Counted from the first letter of the stretch, positions 1 through 6,863 are shown. The stretch: 18,659 nt of DNA from DATBGZ01 sp036557785 (GCA_036557785.1 DATBGZ010000035.1:1-18659), one strand, 5' to 3'. The notes: a model not told the origin generated them from the letters alone. Translations and numbers: made by a program.

Positions 1-143
1 CGAGTAGGTCACCCTGCCGATCAGCCAACCCCAACGACACAAGCCACTCCCCGAGCCGAGAACCACACTGCCGTGATTCTCAGCCAAAGCCAGCCCGACC
101 GGTGGGAGCCACGCCCCGAGAAAGACACCGCTCACCTAGCCGA

Positions 144-674
144 CTAGCCCTGCCCCCCGGGAAGGCGCACGTACCGGCCCCGGTAGTGGACCAGCGGTGG
201 GACGTCCTGGGTACCGAGCTCCACCCGCTGCACCGAGCCCGCCACGAGCATCGCGTACCCGGCCTGCCGCGACGACTCGAGCACGCAGGCGACCCAGGGG
301 TGCCGGCGCGCCGGTACAGGCCCGTACCCGGTCTGCTCCCAGTCGCCGCCGGAGAAGAGCCCGCCCGGGGCGGGTAGCAGCCCCGCGAACCGGTCCGCGA
401 GCTGACCGTCGCCGTCGGCGAGTGCGGTTACCACGAACCGTCCCGACGCGAGCAGCGCCGCGTAGAGGTCGGACTCGTCGTCGAGCAGGCCGAACACCGC
501 GCCGGGGTCCCCGTCGGCGACGAGCGTGGACGACACGGTGAGTCCGGCGGGCCGGCCATCGGGACCGTACGCGGTCCACAGCGTGACGGTCGCCGGCAGC
601 CGACCGCGCGCCCGCCGCAGCGGGGTACGGGCGTCTTCCGGCGTCGCGAACGGGTCGGTCGGGTGGATCGTCAC
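144..674 (-). CDS. Flavin-reductase-like FMN-binding protein
   Basis: A 176-residue protein resembling the flavin reductase-like split-barrel family, which binds FMN and in many members supplies reduced flavin to a partner monooxygenase. The family pattern is visible. An N-terminal strand LPATVTLWTAYGPDGRPAGLTVSS (about residues 26-49) is followed by a hydrophobic segment with SGRFVVTALADGDGQLADRFAG (about 77-98). A C-terminal strand pair, YAMLVAGSVQRVEL and PPLVHYRGRYVRL, ends the domain. The open frame runs far upstream opposite the LCP gene, but family similarity begins only near this GTG (672-674). A CAGAAT hexamer at 681-686, six bases upstream of the start, supports it as a leaderless start; no Shine-Dalgarno is visible. 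It is divergent from the LCP gene. No monooxygenase partner is in the window, so the substrate is unknown. Confidence 0.82.
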   Translation of the reverse strand: MTIHPTDPFATPEDARTPLRRARGRLPATVTLWTAYGPDGRPAGLTVSSTLVADGDPGAVFGLLDDESDLYAALLASGRFVVTALADGDGQLADRFAGLLPAPGGLFSGGDWEQTGYGPVPARRHPWVACVLESSRQAGYAMLVAGSVQRVELGTQDVPPLVHYRGRYVRLPGGQG

Positions 675-680
675 GCCGCC

Positions 681-686
681 ATTCTG
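681..686 (-). promoter_or_regulatory. Putative -10 of leaderless flavin-reductase transcript
   Basis: The minus strand reads CAGAAT, then six bases (ggcggc), then the GTG start. This is the same hexamer and spacing as upstream of the metallopeptidase gene (8231-8236), and close to CAGACT before the histidine kinase. No convincing -35 was found. Confidence 0.45.
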
Positions 687-837
687 TCCCCGGCCCGCGC
701 CGGCGAGGCACCGGCTCGCGCCGCCCGCTGCCATGATCAATATGGGCCTGGCTCCGCCCTGGAAGGGGCAGGTTAAGCTGATCCGCTTGGTGCTGCCGCA
801 CCACCGACGCTGGGGCCGTCGACTGGGAGGAGCCGCC

Positions 838-876
838 GTGACGACCGAGTCCGCGAGGGGGGCGAGGACACGATGA
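838..876 (+). CDS. Possible 12-codon leader peptide ORF upstream of LCP gene
   Basis: A GTG codon at 838-840 follows an excellent Shine-Dalgarno, GGGAGGAG at 825-832, with a 5-base spacer. It opens a 12-residue frame (MTTESARGARTR) whose TGA at 874-876 overlaps the ATG of the LCP gene as ATGA. The arrangement is typical of translational coupling, where ribosomes terminating on the leader re-initiate on the main gene. The peptide is arginine-rich at its end and shows no family resemblance. It could be fortuitous, since any ATGA start gives a stop in this frame, but the Shine-Dalgarno is stronger than the one of the LCP gene itself. Confidence 0.4.
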   Translation: MTTESARGARTR

Positions 877-2288
877 GCATGGGTCCATCGCCGCGCCAAC
901 GTCCCCACGGTGACTCGCGTGGCGGCAGCGGTGCTCGCCGTCCCGGCTACGGCCGACCGGTGAGGGAACGCGGCCGCCCGCCGCGCCGAAAGCCCAAGAG
1001 CCCGTTGTGGGCCAAGCTCACTGTTGCGTTCGGGGCGCTCGTGATGCTCGGCAGCGGCCTGTCCGTGGCGGTGCCGAAGCTCGCCGCTTGGTGGGCACTG
1101 GACAAGGTCGAGCAGATCAGCGGGATCCCGGATGAGCTGCGGGGCCAGACGCTGACCGGCGATGTCAACTTCCTGCTGCTCGGCCTCGACCAGAGCCTGA
1201 ACAGCACCATCAAGACGTCGCCGCGCTCGGACTCGATCGTGCTTGTGCACATCCCGGCCTCGCACAAGCAGGTCTACATGATCTCGCTGCCCCGCGACCT
1301 CCTGGTGCCGGTGATGCCGGCGATGCCAGAGGTGGGGTTCAAACACGACTACACCTCCGACGAATACCCGATGAAGCTCACGGAGGCCTTCTACGTCGGC
1401 GCCCGCTCGGCCGACCCTCAGTACGCGGACGTGAACTGGGACTCGCGGCCCCGGGACGTGTCGAAGGAGGCGCTGGAGCGCGGCATCGGCGAGACGACGA
1501 AGGTGATCAGCGAACTGGTGCCCGGCGGCCTCAAGTTCCACGGATCGGCGATCATCGACTTCACGGGCTTTGACAAAGTGGTCGAGGCGATCGGCGGCGT
1601 GCACATGTGCGTCGACTTCAACGGCAAGGTGGTCAAGGACTCCAACGGCCAGACGCCGGATGGGATCTGGTCGATCCATCGCTACGCCAACGGTAAGCTG
1701 CTCCCGCAGAGCATGTCGCGGACGGCCCAGAACTACGGCTCCTCGGCCGAGCGCGCGACCCGGTCGCAGCGGGCTCACTACACGGAGGGTTGCCAGGACC
1801 TCAAGCCCTGGCAGGCGCTGGATCTGTCCCGGCAGCGGGACCAGTACACGAACACCGACTATGGCCGCCAGGCGATGCAACAGCAGTTGCTGATGGCGAT
1901 CGTCAAGAAGGTCGCGAGCCCGGACACATTGACCAACTTCAAGACCATCGGCAAGCTGCAACAGGCCGCCGGCAATCTGCTCAAGCTCGACCTCGGCGGG
2001 CACGCGGTGGAGGACTGGGTGTTGACGCTGAAGGACCTGCGCCCGAACGACATGACCCCGATCAGCACCTACGGCAGCGGCGACGCCAGCTTCCACTTCC
2101 CGTCCGTCACCCTGGTGCGCGGTGGAGTTCCGCTCTCGTTCCAGCGGGTGGAGCCCGAGCTGGTGCAACTGTTGACGGCGGTCAAGAACGACACAGTCGA
2201 CGCGTTCCTTGCCCAACACCCGACCTGGGTCGCCAAGAACGCGCAGTCCACTGGCGAGCCGACGACGGGGCCAACCACGACGCCTTAG
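873..2288 (+). CDS. LytR-CpsA-Psr (LCP) family cell-wall ligase
   Basis: A 471-residue membrane-anchored LCP protein. The family transfers undecaprenyl-linked glycopolymers (teichoic acid, arabinogalactan or capsule) onto peptidoglycan at the outer membrane face. The N-terminus is cytosolic, basic and Pro/Arg/Gly-rich (1-46), followed by one transmembrane helix at about 47-69. The LCP catalytic domain runs from about 95 to 350. Hallmarks are DVNFLLLGLD (97-106), RSDSIVLVHIP (118-128), the ISLPRDLLV segment with Arg141 and Asp142, and the Arg-rich SRQRDQYTNTDYGRQ (319-333). A Thr/Pro-rich tail ends the protein. Length is usual for actinobacterial LCP proteins. The ATG at 873 follows GGGGCGAGG and overlaps the stop of a small leader ORF. 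The flavin reductase gene diverges upstream. The exact polymer cannot be told from sequence. Confidence 0.93.
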   Translation: MSMGPSPRQRPHGDSRGGSGARRPGYGRPVRERGRPPRRKPKSPLWAKLTVAFGALVMLGSGLSVAVPKLAAWWALDKVEQISGIPDELRGQTLTGDVNFLLLGLDQSLNSTIKTSPRSDSIVLVHIPASHKQVYMISLPRDLLVPVMPAMPEVGFKHDYTSDEYPMKLTEAFYVGARSADPQYADVNWDSRPRDVSKEALERGIGETTKVISELVPGGLKFHGSAIIDFTGFDKVVEAIGGVHMCVDFNGKVVKDSNGQTPDGIWSIHRYANGKLLPQSMSRTAQNYGSSAERATRSQRAHYTEGCQDLKPWQALDLSRQRDQYTNTDYGRQAMQQQLLMAIVKKVASPDTLTNFKTIGKLQQAAGNLLKLDLGGHAVEDWVLTLKDLRPNDMTPISTYGSGDASFHFPSVTLVRGGVPLSFQRVEPELVQLLTAVKNDTVDAFLAQHPTWVAKNAQSTGEPTTGPTTTP

Positions 2289-2333
2289 CCGCCGCCCGAC
2301 GGCGCTCGGCCGTCACCGCGGCGCCAGTGATGG

Positions 2334-2339
2334 CAGACT
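2334..2339 (+). promoter_or_regulatory. Putative -10 of leaderless histidine-kinase transcript
   Basis: CAGACT lies exactly six bases (cgcgtc) before the ATG at 2346, and there is no Shine-Dalgarno in between. It belongs to the NA(G/C)NNT-N6/7-start pattern shared by nine genes in this window. Confidence 0.45.
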
Positions 2340-2345
2340 CGCGTC

Positions 2346-3608
2346 ATGCCCATCGACTACCACCGTCTCGTGGACGGGCTGGGCGAGTTCTCGGCGCTCG
2401 ACTGCGCCGGCCGAGAGCTGGTGGCGATGGAGGCGCTGGTGACGACACTGCGCGCGGCGACCAACGCGGCGGCGGGAACCTTCACCGAGTACGGCGACAA
2501 CGGTGGCCGGGTCGTGGTCGCCCAGGGCGAGATGGCCTGGGCGCTCGGGCAGCCCGTGCCGACCGAGTTGACGGCGCCGGACGAGATCCGCCGCCCCTAC
2601 CGCGGGTGGGCGGAGTCGATGCCGCCCGGCGCGGCGCAGCCGTTGCTCGCGCGAGGCATCCTGGCGATCGCGGGCCACCCCGTCTGTATCGACGATCGGG
2701 CGGCCGGCGCGCTGCACCTGTACTTCACGGAGTTCGGGGAAAAGGACTGGCCCGGTGTCGAGCGGGTGTTGCGGGTGGGCGCGGTCTTCGCCGAGCGTTG
2801 CTACACGGGCCGTGAGGCGACACCGGTCCGCTCCCCGGGGGAAGAGGATGACCGAAGTCTCTTCCTCGCGGTCGCCGGGCACGAGCTACGGACGCCGGTC
2901 ACGGTGATCAAGGGATACGCGAGCCTGCTCGCCGATCGGTGGGACTCGCTCGGCGACGACCAGCGTCGGTCGGCGGCGAGGGTGCTCACCCAGCGCGCCG
3001 ACGAACTGGCGCGCCTGGTGGACCGACTGCTCGGCGCCTCGGCCGGCGACACCGCGACCGCGACCCTGGTGCGGACCGTTCCGTTCGACCCTCTGGACGC
3101 ACTGCTGCGGGCGGCGAGCGCGATGCCGGAGGAGACGCGCCGGACGGTCCGCCTGGAACTGCCCAACTGGCTCCCTCCTGCCGCTGGCGATCCCGAGGTC
3201 ATCGGCACGGTCGTGACCGAACTGGTGACCAACGCGGTCCGTGCCAGCGGCAGTGTGGTCCACAATGGACCTGGTGTGGACCTCACCGCGGGCGCCGATG
3301 CCGACACCGTCTATATCCGGGTGATGGACCGGGGTGCCGGCATCGATCCCGCGCAGGCCGAGCGGGCGTTCGAGCGGTTCTGGCGGGGTAGCGGCGCCCA
3401 GCGCGACCAGGAGGGGCGTTCCGGGGTCGGATTGGGTCTATATCTCGTCAGACGCCTCGTGGAGCGACAAAACGGGTGGGTATCCTTACGTCCTCGTGAC
3501 GGCGGCGGAACCATCGCCGAGGTTCGGCTGGGTCGGGCCGATGGACCGCCGCCGGGTCGCGAGGAGCCGCGCACGGGTCAGTCCGGGCCGGCGGCCGGAG
3601 AGGCATAG
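2346..3608 (+). CDS. Cytosolic GAF-type sensor histidine kinase
   Basis: A 420-residue soluble histidine kinase with no transmembrane segment. Residues about 20-155 form a GAF-like sensor region; YFTEFGEKDWPGVERVLRVGAVFAE is typical of a GAF C-terminus. The HisKA dimerisation domain follows at about 170-235, with the H box AVAGHELRTPVTVIKGY and phospho-accepting His179. The HATPase_c domain (about 265-395) has an intact N box TELVTNAVRA (Asn296), D box DRGAGID (328-334), F-box-like region FERFWRG and G2 box GVGLGLYLVRRLV, so it should be catalytically competent. The Pro/Gly-rich tail is disordered. No response regulator lies in the window. The next gene, 4 bp downstream, is an RsbW-like ATPase, which suggests co-transcription. 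Signal and partner are unknown. Confidence 0.9.
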   Translation: MPIDYHRLVDGLGEFSALDCAGRELVAMEALVTTLRAATNAAAGTFTEYGDNGGRVVVAQGEMAWALGQPVPTELTAPDEIRRPYRGWAESMPPGAAQPLLARGILAIAGHPVCIDDRAAGALHLYFTEFGEKDWPGVERVLRVGAVFAERCYTGREATPVRSPGEEDDRSLFLAVAGHELRTPVTVIKGYASLLADRWDSLGDDQRRSAARVLTQRADELARLVDRLLGASAGDTATATLVRTVPFDPLDALLRAASAMPEETRRTVRLELPNWLPPAAGDPEVIGTVVTELVTNAVRASGSVVHNGPGVDLTAGADADTVYIRVMDRGAGIDPAQAERAFERFWRGSGAQRDQEGRSGVGLGLYLVRRLVERQNGWVSLRPRDGGGTIAEVRLGRADGPPPGREEPRTGQSGPAAGEA

Positions 3609-3612
3609 GCGA

Positions 3613-4077
3613 GTGTCGAAGGTGGTCGATGGCACCGGGCCAGCGTCCAGCGGGGGCGTGGGGCGCAGCATGGCGGTGCCCCACCACGCGGGCGGCGCGC
3701 GGCAGGCGCGGCAGTGGCTCGATACGGAGCTGGGCCCGCTCGTCCCGGCGGCATTGCGCGCCGATGTGATCGCGGTCGCCGCGGAGCTGCTCGGAAACGC
3801 CGTACGTCACGCCGCGCCATTGCCCGGTGACGTCATCCAGCTCGGTTGGCGCGTCGACACCGATGCCAACGGCACGCTCGTGGAGTTGCGGGTGCGCGAC
3901 GGCGGCTCTCCCATGGTCCCCACGGAGCGGGCCCCGGAGCCGGAATCCCTCGATGGTCGGGGGCTCGCGATCGTCGCCGCGCTGGCCCGGTCCTGGGGCG
4001 TCGAGCGGGACGCCGCCGGCCAGTGCGTCTGGGCGCAGCTGCGCAGCCCCGCCGACGGGAGCACGCGGGCTGGATAG
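3613..4077 (+). CDS. RsbW-like ATP-binding protein (HATPase_c_2, anti-sigma type)
   Basis: A 154-residue protein made almost entirely of a GHKL ATPase of the HATPase_c_2 type, found in anti-sigma factors and serine kinases such as RsbW/SpoIIAB and in many Streptomyces regulators. Visible are the family's AR..R pattern (GARQARQWL, 28-36), an N box AAELLGNAVRHA with Glu58 and Asn62, a G1 box VRDGG with Asp96, and a G2 box GRGLAIVAALARSWGV (115-130). The GTG start at 3613 was chosen because it keeps the first strand and has GGAG at 3597-3600. An ATG at 3670 is an alternative but would cut into the domain. Only 4 bp separate it from the histidine kinase. No sigma factor or anti-anti-sigma factor is nearby, so the target is unknown. 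Confidence 0.85.
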   Translation: MSKVVDGTGPASSGGVGRSMAVPHHAGGARQARQWLDTELGPLVPAALRADVIAVAAELLGNAVRHAAPLPGDVIQLGWRVDTDANGTLVELRVRDGGSPMVPTERAPEPESLDGRGLAIVAALARSWGVERDAAGQCVWAQLRSPADGSTRAG

Positions 4078-4080
4078 GCT
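4075..4080 (+). promoter_or_regulatory. Putative -10 (TAGGCT) overlapping upstream stop codon
   Basis: TAGGCT sits six bases before the DUF5926 ATG at 4087. Its first three bases are the TAG stop codon of the upstream ATPase gene. The identical hexamer precedes serS. It suggests an independent leaderless start inside a tightly packed gene string. Confidence 0.42.
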
Positions 4081-4086
4081 GCGCGA

Positions 4087-4971
4087 ATGAGCAAGCGACG
4101 CCGTCCGGGAGCCGTGTCATCCCGAGCGAAGCCGGCCCGGGAGCGGATCCGCGACGTCTACGTCGCCCGGCCGTTCGCGGGGCTGGCCGACGAGCCGGAG
4201 TGGGTGGCGCTGCGCGAGCTCGTGCCGGCCGCGACGGCACCGTTGCGCCTGTCGGAGAAGGCACGCGCCGAGCACGGCGAGCGCGACATCACGCTCGCCA
4301 CGGTGCTTCCGTTGGCCTGGCCCGGCCTGGTCAAGCCCGATGGGCGCATCTTGCTGGGACTGCAGCGCTCCACGCAGTCGGGCGACGTGAGCCGTGACCT
4401 CGCGCTCACCCTGCTGCTCGCCTTCAATACCGAGCCCGGCGGCCCGGTCAGCATCCCGCCCCTGCCGGGCCTCGGCCCACGGTTGCAGGACCTGCTCTGC
4501 GACGACGCCCTGGCCGTGACGATCCGCGACGGCTTCGACTTCTGGATCGACGACGAGGCGAGCACCCCGGACGTTCGGGCCTCGCTGGAGCGGGCCAACG
4601 CCTCGGTCTTCCCGACCGCCCGGCTCGCGGCGGCACCGGGCGCGTACTGGTGCCGCTTCACCGAGAAGGCACACGTGCGCTGGGTACTCGGTGACGACGA
4701 GGACCTCGCGCTCGCCGCACTCTCCCGCCTCTCGCACGCCGGCGAGCTCACCCTCGGCCCGCAGACCCGCTTCGCCGGCATGTTCCGAGCGCACGGGTTG
4801 CTGGTGCCGGTCTGGGATCTGCCGACCGGGCCGGAGCCGGATGCGTGGGAGGAGCCGGTCGCGGCGCTGGCGGTGCGGTACGCGACCGCGCGAGACGCCG
4901 GAATCGAGCTCGACGCCGAGCAGCGGCGTGCCCGCGCGGGCCTGCTCGGCCGCCAGGTCTCGCTGCGGTGA
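4087..4971 (+). CDS. DUF5926 family protein
   Basis: A 294-residue soluble protein that I recognise as the actinobacterial DUF5926 family from its N-terminal pattern. A basic start (MSKRRRPG...) is followed by VARPFAGLADEPEWVALRELVPAATAPLRL. Members have no established function; some database entries carry misleading SecA-related names. It has no signal peptide, no transmembrane segment and no obvious catalytic motif. Features include a conserved-looking ATVLPLAWPGLVKPDGRILLGLQ stretch (about 75-97) and an aromatic block FDFWIDDEA. A C-terminal region with VPVWDLP and an Arg/Ala-rich helix ends the protein. The start is set by family similarity and by TAGGCT six bases upstream. It follows the ATPase gene by 9 bp on the same strand, so co-transcription is possible. 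Confidence 0.85.
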   Translation: MSKRRRPGAVSSRAKPARERIRDVYVARPFAGLADEPEWVALRELVPAATAPLRLSEKARAEHGERDITLATVLPLAWPGLVKPDGRILLGLQRSTQSGDVSRDLALTLLLAFNTEPGGPVSIPPLPGLGPRLQDLLCDDALAVTIRDGFDFWIDDEASTPDVRASLERANASVFPTARLAAAPGAYWCRFTEKAHVRWVLGDDEDLALAALSRLSHAGELTLGPQTRFAGMFRAHGLLVPVWDLPTGPEPDAWEEPVAALAVRYATARDAGIELDAEQRRARAGLLGRQVSLR

Positions 4972-4985
4972 CCGCTCGGCCCGTC

Positions 4986-5036
4986 TGACCCTCGCCTCCG
5001 GATGACCCTCGACGCGGGATGATCCTCGACGCGGGA
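4986..5036. repeat. Three tandem copies of a 17-bp unit
   Basis: Immediately after the DUF5926 gene, three consecutive 17-base units lie at 4986-5002, 5003-5019 and 5020-5036. The middle copy reads TGACCCTCGACGCGGGA, the third differs at one base and the first at three. A fragment of a fourth copy, TGA, follows. No coding role is apparent. It may be slippage-derived, or an array of binding sites upstream of the next gene. Confidence 0.7.
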
Positions 5037-5105
5037 TGAAAGGTGTCGGCCGGATTCATTCATTTGCTCCGGCACCACCTGCGGTCAGAGGATGAGGCAA
5101 CCCCC

Positions 5106-5148
5106 CAATCCGTACGGTTGCGATGTGGCCACGCTCCGTACCGGATTG
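5106..5148. repeat. Imperfect inverted repeat in leader of NERD-like gene
   Basis: CAATCCGTACGG at 5106-5117 is matched by its reverse complement with one extra base, CCGTACCGGATTG, at 5136-5148. The loop is 18 bases. The left arm overlaps a TACGGT hexamer (5113-5118) that could be a -10 about 58 bases before the ATG at 5171. The element could be an operator or a leader hairpin. Confidence 0.5.
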
Positions 5149-5170
5149 CCTCGTGACCTTGTGAGGCCCG

Positions 5171-5806
5171 ATGACCACCCGCGCGATCGAGCAGATCTCG
5201 GCGTCCACGCACCCCCAGCCGACGCACCCAGCCCCTGCCCGCCCCGGTCCCGCCCACCCGGTGCCGGTACAGAAGGGATTCTTCGCGCGCCTTCGCCAAC
5301 GACGGACTGAACGCGTTCGGCGGCGCCGGCTGGCCAGCCGCGACCGGGTGGCACACCGGGTCACGATGCTCGGCCCACACTGGCACATCGTCGACTACCA
5401 CCCGGACGACCCCGACTTTCTCGCGATCGGTCCGGGCGGGATCTTCCAGGTGACCGTCGCCGATATCGGCCGGGCTCGCGTCGAGATCGCCGGCGACGTG
5501 GTGCAGATCGGCGGCCACCGACCGCCGTACGTCGCGCTCGCCCGCCGGGACGCGGCTCGGATCTCGACGCAGATGTCGGCCGCGGCGCTTAGGCGGATCC
5601 CGGTGGTGCCCGTCGTCGCCCTCCTCGGTCGAGGGGAGGTCGTCTATTACGGCCGGCCACCCGAGGGATGCGTGGTGACGACCTACGGTGACCTGCGCCG
5701 TGCCCTGAACGCTCATGGGCGCCGGATCCGCGAGTCGACGATCCAGAAGCTGGTGGCCGTCGCCTTGCGGGTGGACAGCGCCACCGTGGGCCAGTATCTG
5801 CATTGA
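5171..5806 (+). CDS. Protein with degenerate NERD-like domain
   Basis: A 211-residue protein of unknown function. Residues 1-35 are Pro/Ala/His-rich and disordered. A strongly basic stretch follows (FFARLRQRRTERVRRRRLASRDR, 37-59), which suits nucleic-acid contact. The core at about 70-180 resembles the nuclease-related NERD fold: HIVDYHPDDPDFLAIGPGGIFQVTV (72-96) has the D...hhGPGGhFhh pattern, and IPVVPVVALLGRGEVVYYGRPPEGCVVTTYGDLRRAL (143-179) matches the later strands. In catalytic NERD proteins the strand after the GPGG turn normally ends in an acidic residue and a lysine. Here it reads QVTVAD, so the usual Glu-x-Lys is missing. Asp82 remains. I therefore infer an inactive or altered nuclease fold. 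The start is supported by TGAGG five bases before the ATG. It could also be an unrelated mixed alpha/beta fold. Confidence 0.7.
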   Translation: MTTRAIEQISASTHPQPTHPAPARPGPAHPVPVQKGFFARLRQRRTERVRRRRLASRDRVAHRVTMLGPHWHIVDYHPDDPDFLAIGPGGIFQVTVADIGRARVEIAGDVVQIGGHRPPYVALARRDAARISTQMSAAALRRIPVVPVVALLGRGEVVYYGRPPEGCVVTTYGDLRRALNAHGRRIRESTIQKLVAVALRVDSATVGQYLH

Positions 5807-5847
5807 CCGGATCCACGAGAACCACCGTTACTGCGCGAAATCGCCCG

Positions 5848-5876
5848 CTGACAAATCGCGTATCACGCGATACGGT
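5848..5876 (+). promoter_or_regulatory. Promoter of PAS-like gene with nested palindromes
   Basis: A vegetative-type promoter is readable: -35 CTGACA at 5848-5853, a 17-base spacer, and -10 TACGGT at 5871-5876, 56 bases before the GTG start. The spacer holds a perfect inverted repeat, ATCGCGT-ATC-ACGCGAT (5855-5871). Overlapping it is a second one, CGTATC-ACGC-GATACG (5859-5874). A repressor bound there would block polymerase, so this is a plausible operator. Confidence 0.55.
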
Positions 5877-5931
5877 CACCGTGGACCGATCGGACGCGGC
5901 ACAGCGGGGGTCGGCACGGAGGGAGGCCACT

Positions 5932-6387
5932 GTGTCGTACGTGGACCTGACGCTGTCGGACCTAACGGCACCGGGTCACCTGCCCGGTGGCTTCTCGGGT
6001 TCGCTGGAGCTGTGGGCCCAACCCGTGCGCGTCGCGGCCGAGGCCTGCCTGCTCGTCGACGCGGTCGGGGTCGTGGTGGCCGCGTCCCCGGGATGTGAGG
6101 GGCTGCTGGGCATCGACGCCAGCCGCGCCGTCGGCCTGCCGCTCGTCGGCTCGGTCCTGCGGCTGCTCGACTTCGGGCCGGCCGTCGCGGACCTTCCGGC
6201 GTGGGAGGTCGACAAGGTCCCGCCGCGCCTGGCCGCGAAGACGGGCGGGCTGGCCCGCGGCCTCATGCGCGTCGCCGGCCAGGGCGGCGTCGCCCGCACG
6301 GTCGACGCCATCTCGGTGCCCCTGCGCGACGGCCCCACGGGACCCGTGGTCGGCTCGCTCACCTTCTGCACGCTCGTCCGCCAGTAA
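5932..6387 (+). CDS. Small PAS-domain-like protein
   Basis: A 151-residue soluble protein that looks like a stand-alone PAS sensor. The segment AEACLLVDAVGVVVAASPGCEGLLGIDASRAVGLPLVGSVLRLLDF (about 36-81) has the typical PAS start: a strand, a hydrophobic turn, then the helix around the GxxxxxxxG stretch. The C-terminal strands TVDAISVPLRDGPTGPVVGSLTFCTLV (123-149) would complete the five-stranded sheet. No output domain is present, so any signal must pass through a partner. The GTG start at 5932 follows GGAGGGAGG (5918-5926) with good spacing; an in-frame upstream ATG at 5803 would overlap the preceding gene and lies before the promoter. The ligand is unknown. Confidence 0.7.
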   Translation: MSYVDLTLSDLTAPGHLPGGFSGSLELWAQPVRVAAEACLLVDAVGVVVAASPGCEGLLGIDASRAVGLPLVGSVLRLLDFGPAVADLPAWEVDKVPPRLAAKTGGLARGLMRVAGQGGVARTVDAISVPLRDGPTGPVVGSLTFCTLVRQ

Positions 6388-6456
6388 CTCCGTGTCGCGG
6401 GGTGGTTTCGTGTTGCTGTGATCGAGGTCGCTGCCCTGTGCCGGAAAACTTCGGGT

Positions 6457-6462
6457 TAGCCT
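6457..6462 (+). promoter_or_regulatory. Putative -10 of leaderless ACT-protein transcript
   Basis: TAGCCT ends six bases before the GTG at 6469, with no Shine-Dalgarno between them. The identical hexamer precedes the OsmC gene on the other strand (8735-8740). Confidence 0.45.
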
Positions 6463-6468
6463 CGTTCC

Positions 6469-6858
6469 GTGCTTGATCTCGTCCTGCTGCCGGACGAGTA
6501 CGCGGTCTGCCGGCTCGATCCGGGCGCGGCCGTGCCGCCCGGGCTCGAGGCGGGCAAGGGCGTGGTCTCGGTGACCTGGACCGAGACCGAAATCTCGATC
6601 ATCTGCCCGGCGCGGCAGGCGCCGACCACGGGCACGGTCAACGCACCCTGGCGCTGCTTTCGGGTCAACGGCCCGCTCGACCTGGCACTGACCGGCATCA
6701 TGGCCGCTCTGGTGAACCCGTTGGCGCAGGCGCGGGTGAGCGTCTTCGTCTTCTCCACGCACGACACCGACTACGTGCTGGTGCCGACCGTACGGCTGGA
6801 CGAGGCATACGCCGCCCTGGTCGCCGCGGGGCACCGGATCACGCTGCCCGTACCCTGA
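6469..6858 (+). CDS. Stand-alone ACT-domain protein
   Basis: A 129-residue protein of the small ACT-domain (ACT_7/CASTOR-like) type. Its C-terminal half, WRCFRVNGPLDLALTGIMAALVNPLAQARVSVFVFSTHDTDYVLVPTVRLDEAYAALVAAGH (about 61-122), reads as one ACT module: strand, helix, two strands and helix. The N-terminal half (DEYAVCRLDPG... VVSVTWTETEISIICPA) is the usual partner half. ACT domains bind amino acids and control enzymes of their metabolism. The gene lies 5 bp upstream of pheA, whose enzyme carries its own ACT domain, so a role in sensing an amino acid is reasonable but unproven. The GTG start is set by the leaderless-type hexamer TAGCCT just upstream and the lack of an earlier in-frame start with a ribosome site. 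Confidence 0.82.
   Translation: MLDLVLLPDEYAVCRLDPGAAVPPGLEAGKGVVSVTWTETEISIICPARQAPTTGTVNAPWRCFRVNGPLDLALTGIMAALVNPLAQARVSVFVFSTHDTDYVLVPTVRLDEAYAALVAAGHRITLPVP
6851..6856 (+). promoter_or_regulatory. Putative -10 of pheA overlapping end of ACT gene
   Basis: TACCCT lies seven bases before the pheA ATG at 6864 and overlaps the first base of the TGA stop (6856-6858) of the ACT gene. No Shine-Dalgarno is visible, so either pheA has its own leaderless transcript or it is translated by coupling. Confidence 0.35.
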
Positions 6859-6863
6859 GCCCT

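Noticed and set aside
1..143. Gene or RNA at the left edge
   Set aside because: No frame with a start and ribosome site and no recognisable RNA fold; probably the downstream flank of the flavin reductase gene.
675..2219. Continuation of the flavin reductase frame as a 691-residue protein opposite the LCP gene
   Set aside because: The extra 515 residues are antisense to a clear LCP protein and have the Arg/His/Val-rich composition of a shadow frame in GC-rich DNA. Similarity starts only at 674.
6388..6468. Riboswitch or attenuator before the ACT-pheA pair
   Set aside because: No Phe-rich leader peptide, T-box motif or paired terminator structure was seen in the 81-base gap.
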